From the NCBI GenBank assembly GCA_900544465.1, contig UQVT01000010.1:1-22576 (forward strand): DNA of 22,576 bases. Direction: 5' to 3'. Made by a program: the position numbers and the translations under genes. Shown piece by piece: positions 1 to 7,337 of this stretch. This stretch comes from an uncultured Collinsella sp. GTDB taxonomy: Bacteria; Actinomycetota; Coriobacteriia; Coriobacteriales; Coriobacteriaceae. How positions within the stretch are numbered: position 1 is the first letter of the stretch; the number at the start of each line of letters is the position of its first letter. The notes under the pieces were generated by a model. That model did no database searches. It was given only the letters and a program-made list of their open reading frames with translations, and was not told where the DNA came from.

Positions 1-658
1 TCATGCGCAGGTCCGCCAGCGCCATGGGGAAATAGAAGAGCATCATGTCGTTTTGAATCGCGTCTTCCACGTCGTGCCCGGCAAAGGCATCAGGGTACTG
101 GCGCACCAGCTGCAGCGCGTTGGCACGTGCCTGCTGCGGCGAGATTTCGCAGGGAATACCCTGCTCAAGTACATACTCCGCACCAACACCCATGGTCAGG
201 CGCTTGCTGAAGGTGCCGGGTTTAAGCAGGTCGGCAACGCCGATCTTATTGCCGCAGGACGGACACTCAAACACGCGCTGGGTCGATGACCCCTCAAAGG
301 ACGCACCGCAGAAGGGGCAAGGAATGCTCACATGCGTGGCCTCTTGGAACTCCTGCGCCGTGCCGCGGTCCTCCCACAGTAGATGCTCCAGAACCGACTG
401 ATTGCGCCAGTACGAATTAAAGAAATACCAGTCCGGGTCCTCCGGGCGCTCGAGCTGCGACACATGGGTGAGCTTGAGCAGGCCATCGACAACCGTCAAC
501 GGCGTATGGCGAATGCCCAGGGCGCTCTTGGGCTCCCCCGCATCAGCCTGCCACGGAACGACCGTGCCGCAATAGGCGCACTCAAAGCTGCGTTTAGCCT
601 GGTGTGAGTACATAGGGCCGCCGCAGTTTTGGCATTTAATGGCAAACATCTCGTCCAT
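1..658 (-). CDS. Twin zinc-ribbon protein, C-terminus cut by the window edge
   Basis: The frame opens at an ATG whose complement is at 656-658 and runs without a stop off the left edge, giving 219 visible residues. A strong AAAGGAGGA ribosome binding site (complement of 666-674) sits 7 nt upstream and fixes the start. Two four-cysteine ribbons are visible: CQNCGG...CAYCG (C9, C12, C27, C30) and CPFCG...CPSCG (C114, C117, C132, C135). They are separated by about 80 residues rich in Trp, Tyr and Phe. No signal peptide or membrane segment is seen in the visible part, so it is probably cytoplasmic. Such paired ribbons bind structural zinc and mediate protein or nucleic acid contacts. The general look recalls zinc-ribbon proteins encoded near PspA-type membrane-stress genes in Firmicutes, but nothing here proves that. 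Function is unknown; the gene itself is well supported. Confidence 0.85.
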   Translation of the reverse strand, partial: MDEMFAIKCQNCGGPMYSHQAKRSFECAYCGTVVPWQADAGEPKSALGIRHTPLTVVDGLLKLTHVSQLERPEDPDWYFFNSYWRNQSVLEHLLWEDRGTAQEFQEATHVSIPCPFCGASFEGSSTQRVFECPSCGNKIGVADLLKPGTFSKRLTMGVGAEYVLEQGIPCEISPQQARANALQLVRQYPDAFAGHDVEDAIQNDMMLFYFPMALADLRM

Positions 659-686
659 GGATACGTCCTCCTTTACGCAGGGGCTG

Positions 687-705
687 TCGACATTAAGTAT
701 GTCGA
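687..705. promoter_or_regulatory. Perfect 7+7 bp dyad upstream of the zinc-ribbon gene
   Basis: TCGACAT (687-693), a 5-nt spacer TAAGT, then ATGTCGA (699-705) forms a perfect inverted repeat 29 nt upstream of the zinc-ribbon gene's ATG. On the minus strand its centre reads TACTTAAT, a plausible -10 region, so the dyad could be an operator over that promoter. No good -35 was found. It could instead form a short RNA hairpin in a leader. The rest of the 659-876 divergent intergenic region shows no other clear signal. Confidence 0.4.
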
Positions 706-876
706 GCAAGCAGGCACATGCCCATACCCATGTGGCCCAAAATGGACCACCCAGGCAGACGAGAAGGCTCGCTCGTTAGCACCGGCAGACTATTGCTGCA
801 TTTTCTGAGCATCGGTGCACGGCGCCCCCGCGCGAGCTACACTATCCCCTTAAACATGATTGTGAGGACGACCGCT

Positions 877-2058
877 ATGCTATTTGTAAATCGGCTGGTA
901 CATACGCTTGTTCCCGGCAGCGAGAGCGAGCCGGTCGATGCATCTTGCCGCACCAACGCGGGCTTTTCCGCAAGCCTCGTCTGCATTGGCCTCAACATCA
1001 CCCTGTGCCTAGCCAAGGGCATCGCGGGCCTGCTCGCCGGTTCCGTCTCCCTCATCGCCGACGCTTTCAACAACCTCTCCGATGCCTCGAGCAACATCGT
1101 GAGTCTGCTCGGGTTCCGCCTTGCCAGCCGCCCGGCAGACGAAGTCCACCCCTATGGCCACGGTCGCTATGAGTACCTAGCCGGCCTGTTCGTCGCCGTC
1201 CTGGTTTGCGCCGTCGGCATCAATCTGATCCTCGAGTCGGTCACTAAGATCATCAAGCCTTCCCCCACTGCATATTCGGTGCTCTCCTTAGCCGCCCTCG
1301 TCTTGTCCATGCTCGTTAAGCTCTGGATGACCGCGTTCAACCGCACGCTGGGCGACCGCATCGACTCGGAGACGCTCATCGCCACGGCGCAGGACTCCAA
1401 AAACGACGTCATCACCTCGGGCTCGGTCTTGGTGGCGGCGCTTATTTCGCAGACGACCGGCTTTGATCTCGATGGCTGGGCAGGCCTGGGTGTGGGCATC
1501 TTCATCTGCATCAGCGGCCTGGGCCTGGTGCGCGACGCCATCAGCCCGTTGCTGGGGCAAGCGCCCGACCCCAAGCTCGTCCAGGCAATCCGCGACAAGA
1601 TCATGTCCTATCCGCAGGTCTTGGGCACACACGACCTCATGGTGCACGACTACGGCCCCGGTCGTCAGTTTGCCAGTGCCCACGTGGAGATGCCCGGCGA
1701 GGGCGACGCGTTTGAGCACCACGAGATTCTGGACACCATCGAGCACGACATCAAGCGCCAGATGGGCATTGGTATCACGCTGCACTGCGACCCCATCGCG
1801 ACAACCGGCGATGACTTGCGCGGCTGGGTCAAGCGCGGCGTCATGCAGATCGATCCCGCGCTCTCCATCCACGACCTGCACGAGCACGACGGGTTCGTTT
1901 CGTTTGACCTGGTGCGTCCCGACGGCTTTGACATATCCGACGAGGAGCTGCTGGAGCTCGTCACGCGCATCGTGCACGAGCGCCGGCCCGACGTCTCGTG
2001 CGTCGTCACGTTTGATTCGGGCTTTAGCTCGCCCGACCGTCCGGCCGAGCAGCTGTAG
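877..2058 (+). CDS. Cation diffusion facilitator (CDF) transporter, probably a Mn2+/divalent metal exporter
   Basis: This predicted inner-membrane protein of 393 residues should export a divalent cation in exchange for protons. The frame is open from 718, but the ATG at 877 is preferred because GTGAGGA at 862-868 gives a ribosome binding site; ATG 856 is the alternative. CDF hallmarks are DAFNNLSD in TM2 (residues 62-69), HPYGHGRYEYLAG after it (91-103), and DSKND in TM5 (173-177). The four transport-site residues are therefore N65, D69, D173 and D177. In characterised CDFs, His-Asp/His-Asp sites favour zinc, while an Asn-Asp/Asp-Asp site occurs in the manganese exporter MntE, so manganese is the inferred substrate. 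After the usual cytoplasmic dimerisation domain (about 243-306) comes a second similar segment (about 324-382). The gene stands alone on the plus strand and converges on the next gene with only 12 bp between the stops. Confidence 0.93.
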   Translation: MLFVNRLVHTLVPGSESEPVDASCRTNAGFSASLVCIGLNITLCLAKGIAGLLAGSVSLIADAFNNLSDASSNIVSLLGFRLASRPADEVHPYGHGRYEYLAGLFVAVLVCAVGINLILESVTKIIKPSPTAYSVLSLAALVLSMLVKLWMTAFNRTLGDRIDSETLIATAQDSKNDVITSGSVLVAALISQTTGFDLDGWAGLGVGIFICISGLGLVRDAISPLLGQAPDPKLVQAIRDKIMSYPQVLGTHDLMVHDYGPGRQFASAHVEMPGEGDAFEHHEILDTIEHDIKRQMGIGITLHCDPIATTGDDLRGWVKRGVMQIDPALSIHDLHEHDGFVSFDLVRPDGFDISDEELLELVTRIVHERRPDVSCVVTFDSGFSSPDRPAEQL

Positions 2059-2072
2059 CCTGTTTAACAGCT
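2051..2072. terminator. Small hairpin across convergent stop codons
   Basis: AGCTGT (2051-2056) and ACAGCT (2067-2072) are perfect complements around a 10-nt loop. They span the stop codon of the CDF gene and touch the stop codon of the convergent gene. It is symmetric and could act weakly in both directions, but neither side has a proper T-tract. Tentative. Confidence 0.25.
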
Positions 2073-3060
2073 AGTTTCCCTGCACGCCCGAGATGCCGTT
2101 TTGCAGGGCGTTCCAAGCATCCGTCGCCATACCGCCCAAGTTCTGCGCGGTATCGCCCAGGTTTTGTGCCGTGTCGCCCAGCTCTTGCGCCTTGTCTCCC
2201 AACTCCTGTGCCTTGTTGCTCAAGTCCTCCAGCGTATTGGAGCTCGAGCTGTCGGTACCGCTTTGTCCGTCGGACGAGTTGCCCAAGCCGTTCTTGTGCG
2301 TGAGCTGAATTTCAAGGTTGCCGCTGTCGTTATAGTAGGCAGAAGTAACGACCCAGTTGGCATCGACGACGGGCGTTGAGCCATCATCAGTCAGGACCAC
2401 GGCATTCGAAAGATCGGCGCCGCGCGACTTGAGGATCTTCTTGGCGTTGGACCAGTACTGCCCCGGGATATCGCTCAGATCGACGGTGCTAGACGAGGCG
2501 GACTCGGTTTGCTCGACAGTGGCATCGGCCGTTGAACTCCCTCGCTTGTTGAGCATGCCCGACACGATGGCAAACACAACCGACAGCGCAAAGAAGATCG
2601 CCAGTACGATGAGAATCTTCTTGATCACGCTCGACGAACGCGACGGCGTCTCTTCCTCGTCCTCACCATACTGCGGGATCGATTTGGGATACTCGCGATA
2701 CGGCTGGCGCGACTCGTAGCGAGGCTGCGCCGTGCGAGGCATATACGTCGTCTGCTGAGGCTGCGGAATGGGATTTTGCGGCAGGTCATCATAGGGATTC
2801 GGCGTCGAGGCAGCATAAGAATCCTGCGGCGCGCAATCAAACGGATCCGGAGCTGCGTTGCCATAGGGGCCTTGCGAAGATGCAGCGTAAGAATCCTGCG
2901 CCGTGTCGCCATAGCCCATAACCCGGGTGGGCTCGGCAGAAGGCTGCGTCGCGGCGGGGTCGGTATAACCGGGGTTGGGAACAACGCGGGTCGCATCGGC
3001 GCTATCGCCAGCCTGCGCGGAACCGTAGCCGCCCATCACGGTTGTCTTGTCCTGATCCAT
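2071..3060 (-). CDS. Single-pass membrane protein with disordered N-terminus and PASTA-like outer segment
   Basis: This 329-residue protein has no recognised family. Residues 1-143 are low-complexity, rich in Pro, Gln, Tyr and Ser, with the motif QDSYAAS twice (55-61, 79-85). They end in an acidic patch and a short basic stretch. A hydrophobic helix at about 146-170 with positive charges on its N-terminal side predicts a cytoplasmic N-terminus and an extracellular C-terminus. Residues 197-242 (DIPGQYWSNAKKILKSRG...) resemble a PASTA-type domain, which in Ser/Thr kinases and PBPs binds cell-wall fragments. The tail has four exact heptads, KAQELGD twice and TAQNLGD/G twice (283-310), suggesting a short coiled coil. 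Thr-x-Val motifs near T7, T24 and T45 could be kinase targets or FHA ligands; this is speculative. The start has a GGAAAGGAA ribosome binding site (complement of 3068-3076). Confidence 0.85.
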   Translation of the reverse strand: MDQDKTTVMGGYGSAQAGDSADATRVVPNPGYTDPAATQPSAEPTRVMGYGDTAQDSYAASSQGPYGNAAPDPFDCAPQDSYAASTPNPYDDLPQNPIPQPQQTTYMPRTAQPRYESRQPYREYPKSIPQYGEDEEETPSRSSSVIKKILIVLAIFFALSVVFAIVSGMLNKRGSSTADATVEQTESASSSTVDLSDIPGQYWSNAKKILKSRGADLSNAVVLTDDGSTPVVDANWVVTSAYYNDSGNLEIQLTHKNGLGNSSDGQSGTDSSSSNTLEDLSNKAQELGDKAQELGDTAQNLGDTAQNLGGMATDAWNALQNGISGVQGN

Positions 3061-3105
3061 GCAACGATTCCTTTCCGTCGCGCGTGAGCCTCAAGTTATC
3101 CATGC

Positions 3106-3111
3106 ATTCTA
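3106..3111 (-). promoter_or_regulatory. Candidate -10 box for the PASTA-like membrane protein gene
   Basis: On the minus strand this reads TAGAAT, 46 nt upstream of the ATG at 3060. No recognisable -35 lies at the right distance, so this is weak. The upstream gene fhs ends in a strong terminator, so a promoter is expected between 3061 and 3178. Confidence 0.3.
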
Positions 3112-3178
3112 CCCGCGCAAAAGCCTATGATGGACGGAGCCCGTCGGTATCTACAAGACATGCGCGGGCCTAAGGATC

Positions 3179-3214
3179 AAAAAGCCCCGCCGGGCCTTGT
3201 GGGCGCGGCGGGGC
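3179..3214 (-). terminator. Rho-independent terminator of fhs
   Basis: On the minus strand GCCCCGCCG (complement of 3206-3214) pairs perfectly with CGGCGGGGC (complement of 3184-3192) around a 13-nt loop and is followed at once by TTTTT (complement of 3179-3183). It starts 25 nt after the fhs stop codon, which is the expected place. Confidence 0.92.
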
Positions 3215-3239
3215 GGGCTAGCAGCTATGGACAGCAGGC

Positions 3240-4907
3240 TTAGAACAGGCCGGTGATGTTGCCGTCGTTGTCGACGTCGATGTTCTCGGCCGCGGGGACC
3301 TTGGGCAGGCCCGGCATGGTCAGAACACTGCCAGTCAGTGCGACCACAAAGTGGGCACCGGCGGAAACCTTGAGCTCGCGCACCGTGATGCGGAAGTTCT
3401 CGGGAGCGCCCAGGGCCTTGGCGTTGTCGCTAAAGCTGTACTGCGTCTTGGCCACGCACACCGGCAGGTTGCCAAAGCCGTTCTCGCGCAGCTCGGCGAG
3501 CTGGCGCTTGGCGGCCGGCGTAAAGTCAACGCCGTCGGCGCGGTAGACCTTGGTGGCAACAGCCTCGAGGGCATCAGCGACATCAGCGCCGTCCTCATAG
3601 GCAAACTTGAGCTCGCTCGGCTGCTCAATCAGACGCATGACCTCATCGGCCAGGTCGAGCGCGCCCTCGCCGCCCTTGGCCCAGACCTCGGAAAGCTTAA
3701 CGTTGACGCCGAGCTTCTGGCACTCGGACTCGATGAGCGCAAGCTCGGCCTCGGTGTCCGTCGGGAATCGATTGATGGCGACCACGCAGGGCAGACCATA
3801 AACGTTCTGGATGTTGTCGACGTGACGCAGCAGGTTGGGCATGCCAGCCTTGAGTGCCTCGAGGTTCTCCTCGTTGAGGTCGGCCTTGGCGACGCCACCG
3901 TTGTACTTCAGCGCACGAGCGGTCGCGACGATCACGACGGCGCTGGGGCGAACGCCCGTCATGCGGCACTTGATGTCGAGGAATTTCTCGGCGCCCAAAT
4001 CGGCACCAAAGCCGGCCTCGGTAATGGCGACATCGCCAAAGCGCATCGCCATACGCGTGGCCATGATAGAGTTGCAGCCGTGGGCAATGTTGGCGAAGGG
4101 ACCGCCGTGGACAAACGCGGGCGTGCCCTCGAGCGTTTGCACCAGGTTGGGCTTGAGCGCGTCCTTAAGCAACGCGGCCATGGCACCCTGGGCCTTAAGG
4201 TCGCGGGCACGGACGGGCTCGCCGGCAAAGCTGTAGCCGACGACGATCTCGCCCAGGCGCTCCTTGAGGTCGCTGATGCTCGTAGACAGGCACAGGATTG
4301 CCATGACCTCGGAGGCGACGGTGATATCGAAGCCGTCCTCGCGCGGCACGCCCTGGGCCTTACCGCCAATGCCGTCGATAACGTGGCGAAGCTGACGGTC
4401 GTTCATATCGACGACGCGCTTCCAAGTGATGCGCTTAACGTCAATACCGAGCTGATTGCCCTGCTGAATATGGTTGTCGAGCATTGCGGCCAGCAGGTTA
4501 TTGGCAGCACCGATAGCGTGGAAGTCGCCGGTAAAGTGCAGGTTGATATCCTCCATGGGGATGACCTGAGCCCAGCCGCCGCCGGCAGCACCGCCCTTAA
4601 CGCCAAAGACGGGGCCGAGCGAAGGCTCGCGCAGGGCCACGGCACTCTTGACGCCGCGGCGACGCAGGCCATCGGCCAGACCGATGGTCGTGGTGGTCTT
4701 GCCCTCGCCCGCAGGCGTTGGGTTGATAGCGGTCACGAGAACGAGCTTGGCCTGGTGATCAGTCGGCTCGTTGAGCAGTGAATAGTCGACCTTAGCCTTG
4801 TCGAAGCCGTACGGAATAAGGTGCTTAACGTCGACGCCGGCGTTCTTGGCCACCTCGGTAATAGGCAGCGGCGTGACAGAACGTGCGATTTCGATGTCAG
4901 TAGGCAT
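3240..4907 (-). CDS. fhs: Formate-tetrahydrofolate ligase
   Basis: The enzyme joins formate to tetrahydrofolate using ATP, giving 10-formyl-THF for purine synthesis, formyl-Met-tRNA or one-carbon metabolism in the cytoplasm. The 555-residue length matches the family (about 556). The ATP-binding loop TPAGEGKT is at residues 64-71, followed by the TTTIGLADGL helix. Family signatures such as REPSLGPVFGVKGGAAGGG and the ENIQNVYGLP-like HVDNIQNVYG segment are present. The frame is open upstream to 4982, but the ATG at 4907 is chosen because the protein then begins MPTDIEIARS, as in homologues, and AAAGGA (complement of 4914-4919) lies just upstream. It appears monocistronic: it has its own promoter candidate upstream and a strong terminator downstream. 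In anaerobes it can also belong to the Wood-Ljungdahl pathway, but no other gene of that pathway is nearby. Confidence 0.98.
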   Translation of the reverse strand: MPTDIEIARSVTPLPITEVAKNAGVDVKHLIPYGFDKAKVDYSLLNEPTDHQAKLVLVTAINPTPAGEGKTTTTIGLADGLRRRGVKSAVALREPSLGPVFGVKGGAAGGGWAQVIPMEDINLHFTGDFHAIGAANNLLAAMLDNHIQQGNQLGIDVKRITWKRVVDMNDRQLRHVIDGIGGKAQGVPREDGFDITVASEVMAILCLSTSISDLKERLGEIVVGYSFAGEPVRARDLKAQGAMAALLKDALKPNLVQTLEGTPAFVHGGPFANIAHGCNSIMATRMAMRFGDVAITEAGFGADLGAEKFLDIKCRMTGVRPSAVVIVATARALKYNGGVAKADLNEENLEALKAGMPNLLRHVDNIQNVYGLPCVVAINRFPTDTEAELALIESECQKLGVNVKLSEVWAKGGEGALDLADEVMRLIEQPSELKFAYEDGADVADALEAVATKVYRADGVDFTPAAKRQLAELRENGFGNLPVCVAKTQYSFSDNAKALGAPENFRITVRELKVSAGAHFVVALTGSVLTMPGLPKVPAAENIDVDNDGNITGLF

Positions 4908-4947
4908 GGGCGGTCCTTTCGTTACCGAATGAGAAAAAGACCAATTC

Positions 4948-4975
4948 AGCATAGCACGGGCGCGCAATAGTAAAA
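4948..4975 (-). promoter_or_regulatory. Promoter of fhs (extended -10)
   Basis: On the minus strand the -10 is TATGCT (complement of 4948-4953) preceded by TGC, an extended -10 element. A -35-like TTTTAC (complement of 4970-4975) lies 16 bp upstream. Transcription would start near 4941, giving a leader of about 34 nt before the fhs ATG. The site lies between ruvB and fhs, where a new promoter is expected. Confidence 0.5.
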
Positions 4976-5053
4976 CGCCCATAACCGATGAACGGCGATA
5001 TGTTTACCCGATGCCCAGCGATAGCCTACAGATGCGCTAAAACAAGCCCATTC

Positions 5054-6121
5054 CTACAGGGTCGGTTCAATACCCAAATGCTCAAAGGTGCGAAGCGTTG
5101 CCTGGCGGCCCTGGGGCGTGCGAATCATCAAGCCGCACTGCAGCAGATAGGGCTCGTAGACATCCTCAAGCGTACCCGGGTCCTCGCCCACCGCGCTAGC
5201 AAGCGTCGTCAGGCCCACGGCACGGCCGGAGAACGTCTTGGCAAGCGTCTCCAAGATGCGAATGTCCATCCAGTCCAGACCAAGCTCGTCGATCTCAAAG
5301 AACTCGAGCGCCTGACGGCAAATGTCAAGCTCAATAGGACCGTTGCCGCGCACCTGCGCGTAGTCGCGCACGCGCTTGAGCAGACGGTTGGCAAGACGCG
5401 GCGTACCGCGGGAACGCGAGCCGATCTCGAGTGCACTGGCATGGTCGATCGTCACACCCAGAATGGTCGCCGAGCGTGTCACAATCTGGGCGAGCTCCTC
5501 GACGGTGTAGTAATCCAGGCGATACGAAATGCCAAAACGGTCGCGTAGTGGGCCGGTCAACATGCCCGAGCGAGTCGTTGCCGCTACCAGCGTAAACTTG
5601 GGGATATCCAGGCGAATCGAGCGCGCCGCCGGACCCTTGCCAATCACGATATCGAGGGCAAAGTCCTCCATCGCGGGGTACAGGACCTCCTCGACCGAAC
5701 GGTTGAGGCGGTGGATCTCGTCGATAAACAGCACATCACCCGGCTGCAAGTTAGTAAGGATGGCCGCCAGGTCGCCCGTGCGCGCGATGGCGGGGCCACT
5801 CGTGGTCTTGATCTGAGCGCCCAGCTCGTTGGCGATAACGGTGGCCAGCGTGGTCTTGCCCAGGCCCGGAGGACCCGAGAAAATCACGTGGTCGAGCGTC
5901 TCGCCACGGTTCTGCGCCGCTTCGATCAACACGCGCAGGCTCTGCTTGATGTGCTCCTGGCCGCAGTAGTCGTCCAGGCGCTGGGGGCGCAAAGTGCGGT
6001 CGACATCGAGGTCCTCGGCCGTCAGCTCCGAGCCCACCATGCGCTCGCCGTGCGCCATGGATGCCGCCGGCGAGTTACCGGGCGTCGCCCACAAGTCCTG
6101 AGAGTCATCGGCTTCCCACAT
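5054..6121 (-). CDS. ruvB: Holliday junction branch migration ATPase RuvB
   Basis: RuvB is the hexameric AAA+ motor that, with RuvA, drives branch migration of Holliday junctions. The 355-residue product has Walker A GPPGLGKT (83-90), Walker B LFIDEIHRL (131-139), the ATTRSGMLTGPLRDRFG sensor/arginine-finger stretch (181-197) and the C-terminal winged-helix segment ending GIEPTL. The N-terminus carries about 30 extra residues before the conserved SELTAEDLDVDRTLRPQ. The ATG at 6121 overlaps the ruvA stop by one base (TGATG); an in-frame GTG at 6124 is an alternative start. No strong ribosome binding site is seen, so translational coupling to ruvA is likely. It is the last gene of ruvCAB. No convincing terminator was found downstream. 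Confidence 0.98.
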   Translation of the reverse strand: MWEADDSQDLWATPGNSPAASMAHGERMVGSELTAEDLDVDRTLRPQRLDDYCGQEHIKQSLRVLIEAAQNRGETLDHVIFSGPPGLGKTTLATVIANELGAQIKTTSGPAIARTGDLAAILTNLQPGDVLFIDEIHRLNRSVEEVLYPAMEDFALDIVIGKGPAARSIRLDIPKFTLVAATTRSGMLTGPLRDRFGISYRLDYYTVEELAQIVTRSATILGVTIDHASALEIGSRSRGTPRLANRLLKRVRDYAQVRGNGPIELDICRQALEFFEIDELGLDWMDIRILETLAKTFSGRAVGLTTLASAVGEDPGTLEDVYEPYLLQCGLMIRTPQGRQATLRTFEHLGIEPTL

Positions 6122-6741
6122 CACGCATCCATTCCAAGTCGCTTAAGCGCCGCGCCGAGCAGATCCTCGACACGCATATTCTGCCCATCATACCCGCTCA
6201 GGGCAACATCGGTCTCCTGCGGGCTAAAGCCCATGGAAAGGAGCGCCGCACGGGCGTCATCGATGGCCGAGGGAGCGGCAGCGGGCACGGGCATCGCAAC
6301 CTGTCCGGGAATCACGTCGACCGGCACAAAGCCCTTATCCTTGGCAAAGGTGCTCTTGAGTTCCAGGATCAGGCGCTGAGCTGTCTTTTTGCCCACACCG
6401 GGTACATTGGCCATGCCCTTGTCGTCCTCGGCCATCACCAGCGAATACAGCTGCCCCACGGTATAGGTGGAAAGCACGGCAAGCGCCAGGCGCGGGCCAA
6501 CGCCCGAAACGGACACGAGCCGGTCGAACATCATGCGCTCATCCTTTGAGGAAAAACCGAAAAGTGTCATGGCGTCCTCGCGCACCTGCATACGCGTGTA
6601 GAGGCGGACCTCGCCGCCGGGCGTCGGCAACGTGGCCGCAGTGCTGCCCGAGATGCCGAGCTCAAAGCCAACGCCCGACACATCGACGACAGCAGAGCTC
6701 ATCGTGGCCTCGACAAGCGTTCCGTGGAGCTGGGAAATCAT
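6121..6741 (-). CDS. ruvA: Holliday junction DNA-binding protein RuvA
   Basis: RuvA forms the tetrameric platform that holds the four-way junction and loads RuvB. The product is 206 residues, close to the usual 190-205. It starts MISQLHGTLVEA, the OB-fold domain I. Two helix-hairpin-helix motifs follow in domain II: VSGVGPRLAL (78-87) and VPGVGKKTAQRL (113-124). An acidic, flexible linker leads to domain III at about 156-206 (ALLSMGFSPQE), which contacts RuvB. The frame is open far upstream, to 6981, but that part overlaps ruvC. The ATG at 6741 is chosen because the protein aligns from there. It overlaps the ruvC stop by one base (TGATG), with AGAGAGGAA a little upstream inside ruvC. Confidence 0.98.
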   Translation of the reverse strand: MISQLHGTLVEATMSSAVVDVSGVGFELGISGSTAATLPTPGGEVRLYTRMQVREDAMTLFGFSSKDERMMFDRLVSVSGVGPRLALAVLSTYTVGQLYSLVMAEDDKGMANVPGVGKKTAQRLILELKSTFAKDKGFVPVDVIPGQVAMPVPAAAPSAIDDARAALLSMGFSPQETDVALSGYDGQNMRVEDLLGAALKRLGMDA

Positions 6742-7262
6742 CAGTATCCGGTTCCTCTCTGTTGATAGAACTCGCCACCGGTGAGGGCGCGGGTGCGGCT
6801 GAGGTTTACGTGGCAGATGGCGCAGGCCAGGGCATCGGCGGCATGGTCGGGATGCGGGTCGTGATCGAGCTGTGTGAGTGTGCGTACCATGTAGGCGACC
6901 TGCCGCTTGTCCGCGGCGCCAGTGCCCACCACAGCCTGTTTGATCTGCATGGGCGTGTACTCGCCAATCTCGAGCGCGCATTCCGAAAGTGCGACGAGTG
7001 CAGCACCGCGGGCATGCGCCGTGGGGATGGCCGAACGAACGTTGGCGCCAAAGTAGATGCTCTCGACAGCAGCCGTGTCGGGTCGATAACGCTCAACGAC
7101 ATCCTTAAGGTCATGGGCGATATGCGACAGGCGCACCGCGAGCGGACTTCCGGCACTGGTCTCGATGCAGCCATAGGCACGGCAGCGAACCTCGCCACGC
7201 CGCTCCTCGATAATCCCCCAACCCGTATGAGCCAAACCGGGGTCAATGCCCAAGATAACCAA
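6741..7262 (-). CDS. ruvC: Crossover junction endodeoxyribonuclease RuvC
   Basis: RuvC is the dimeric resolvase that nicks Holliday junctions on the RuvAB complex. The product is 173 residues, the family's normal size. The four acidic/His metal-ligand positions are visible: D7 in GIDPG, E67 in VESIYFG, and D139-H140 with D143 in PDHAADALA. The start is a TTG at 7262, so the protein begins (M)VILGIDPG. This is chosen because GAGGGGAGGT (complement of 7267-7276) lies 5 nt upstream; the frame is open to another TTG at 7283, which would add seven unconserved residues and sit on top of that ribosome binding site. It is the first gene of ruvC-ruvA-ruvB, and its promoter carries a LexA-type box. Confidence 0.97.
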   Translation of the reverse strand: MVILGIDPGLAHTGWGIIEERRGEVRCRAYGCIETSAGSPLAVRLSHIAHDLKDVVERYRPDTAAVESIYFGANVRSAIPTAHARGAALVALSECALEIGEYTPMQIKQAVVGTGAADKRQVAYMVRTLTQLDHDPHPDHAADALACAICHVNLSRTRALTGGEFYQQRGTGY

Positions 7263-7266
7263 GCCG

Positions 7267-7276
7267 ACCTCCCCTC
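7267..7276 (-). promoter_or_regulatory. Ribosome binding site fixing the TTG start of ruvC
   Basis: On the minus strand this reads GAGGGGAGGT, a near-ideal Shine-Dalgarno sequence 5 nt before TTG 7262. It is what decides the uncommon TTG start over the in-frame TTG further upstream. Confidence 0.7.
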
Positions 7277-7318
7277 GCCACAAGCACAGCGCAAGACAAG
7301 GCCCCGCGCATCATTCAC

Positions 7319-7330
7319 GAACGTCTGTTC
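7319..7330 (-). promoter_or_regulatory. LexA (SOS) box of ruvCAB
   Basis: The sequence GAAC-GTCT-GTTC is a perfect GAAC-N4-GTTC dyad, the core of the LexA operator known from Bacillus and actinobacteria (CGAAC-N4-GTTC), and the base before it is also C. It lies immediately downstream of a -10 box, over the expected transcription start of ruvC, where a repressor would block initiation. ruv genes are SOS-regulated in many bacteria, so location and sequence agree. Confidence 0.8.
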
Positions 7331-7331
7331 T

Positions 7332-7337
7332 AGAATA
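7332..7337 (-). promoter_or_regulatory. -10 box of the ruvCAB promoter
   Basis: On the minus strand this reads TATTCT preceded by TGT, which fits an extended -10 (TGn-TATTCT). No strong -35 is visible. Transcription would start near 7325, inside the LexA box, leaving a leader of about 60 nt. Confidence 0.5.

Noticed and set aside
718..876. Longer N-terminus for the CDF transporter from ATG 718
   Set aside because: The extra 53 residues are unlike CDF N-termini and read through probable promoter DNA; GTGAGGA before ATG 877 favours the shorter form.
6742..6981. N-terminal extension of RuvA back to 6981
   Set aside because: That stretch is the ruvC coding region in another frame; RuvA homology begins at MISQLHG, the ATG at 6741.
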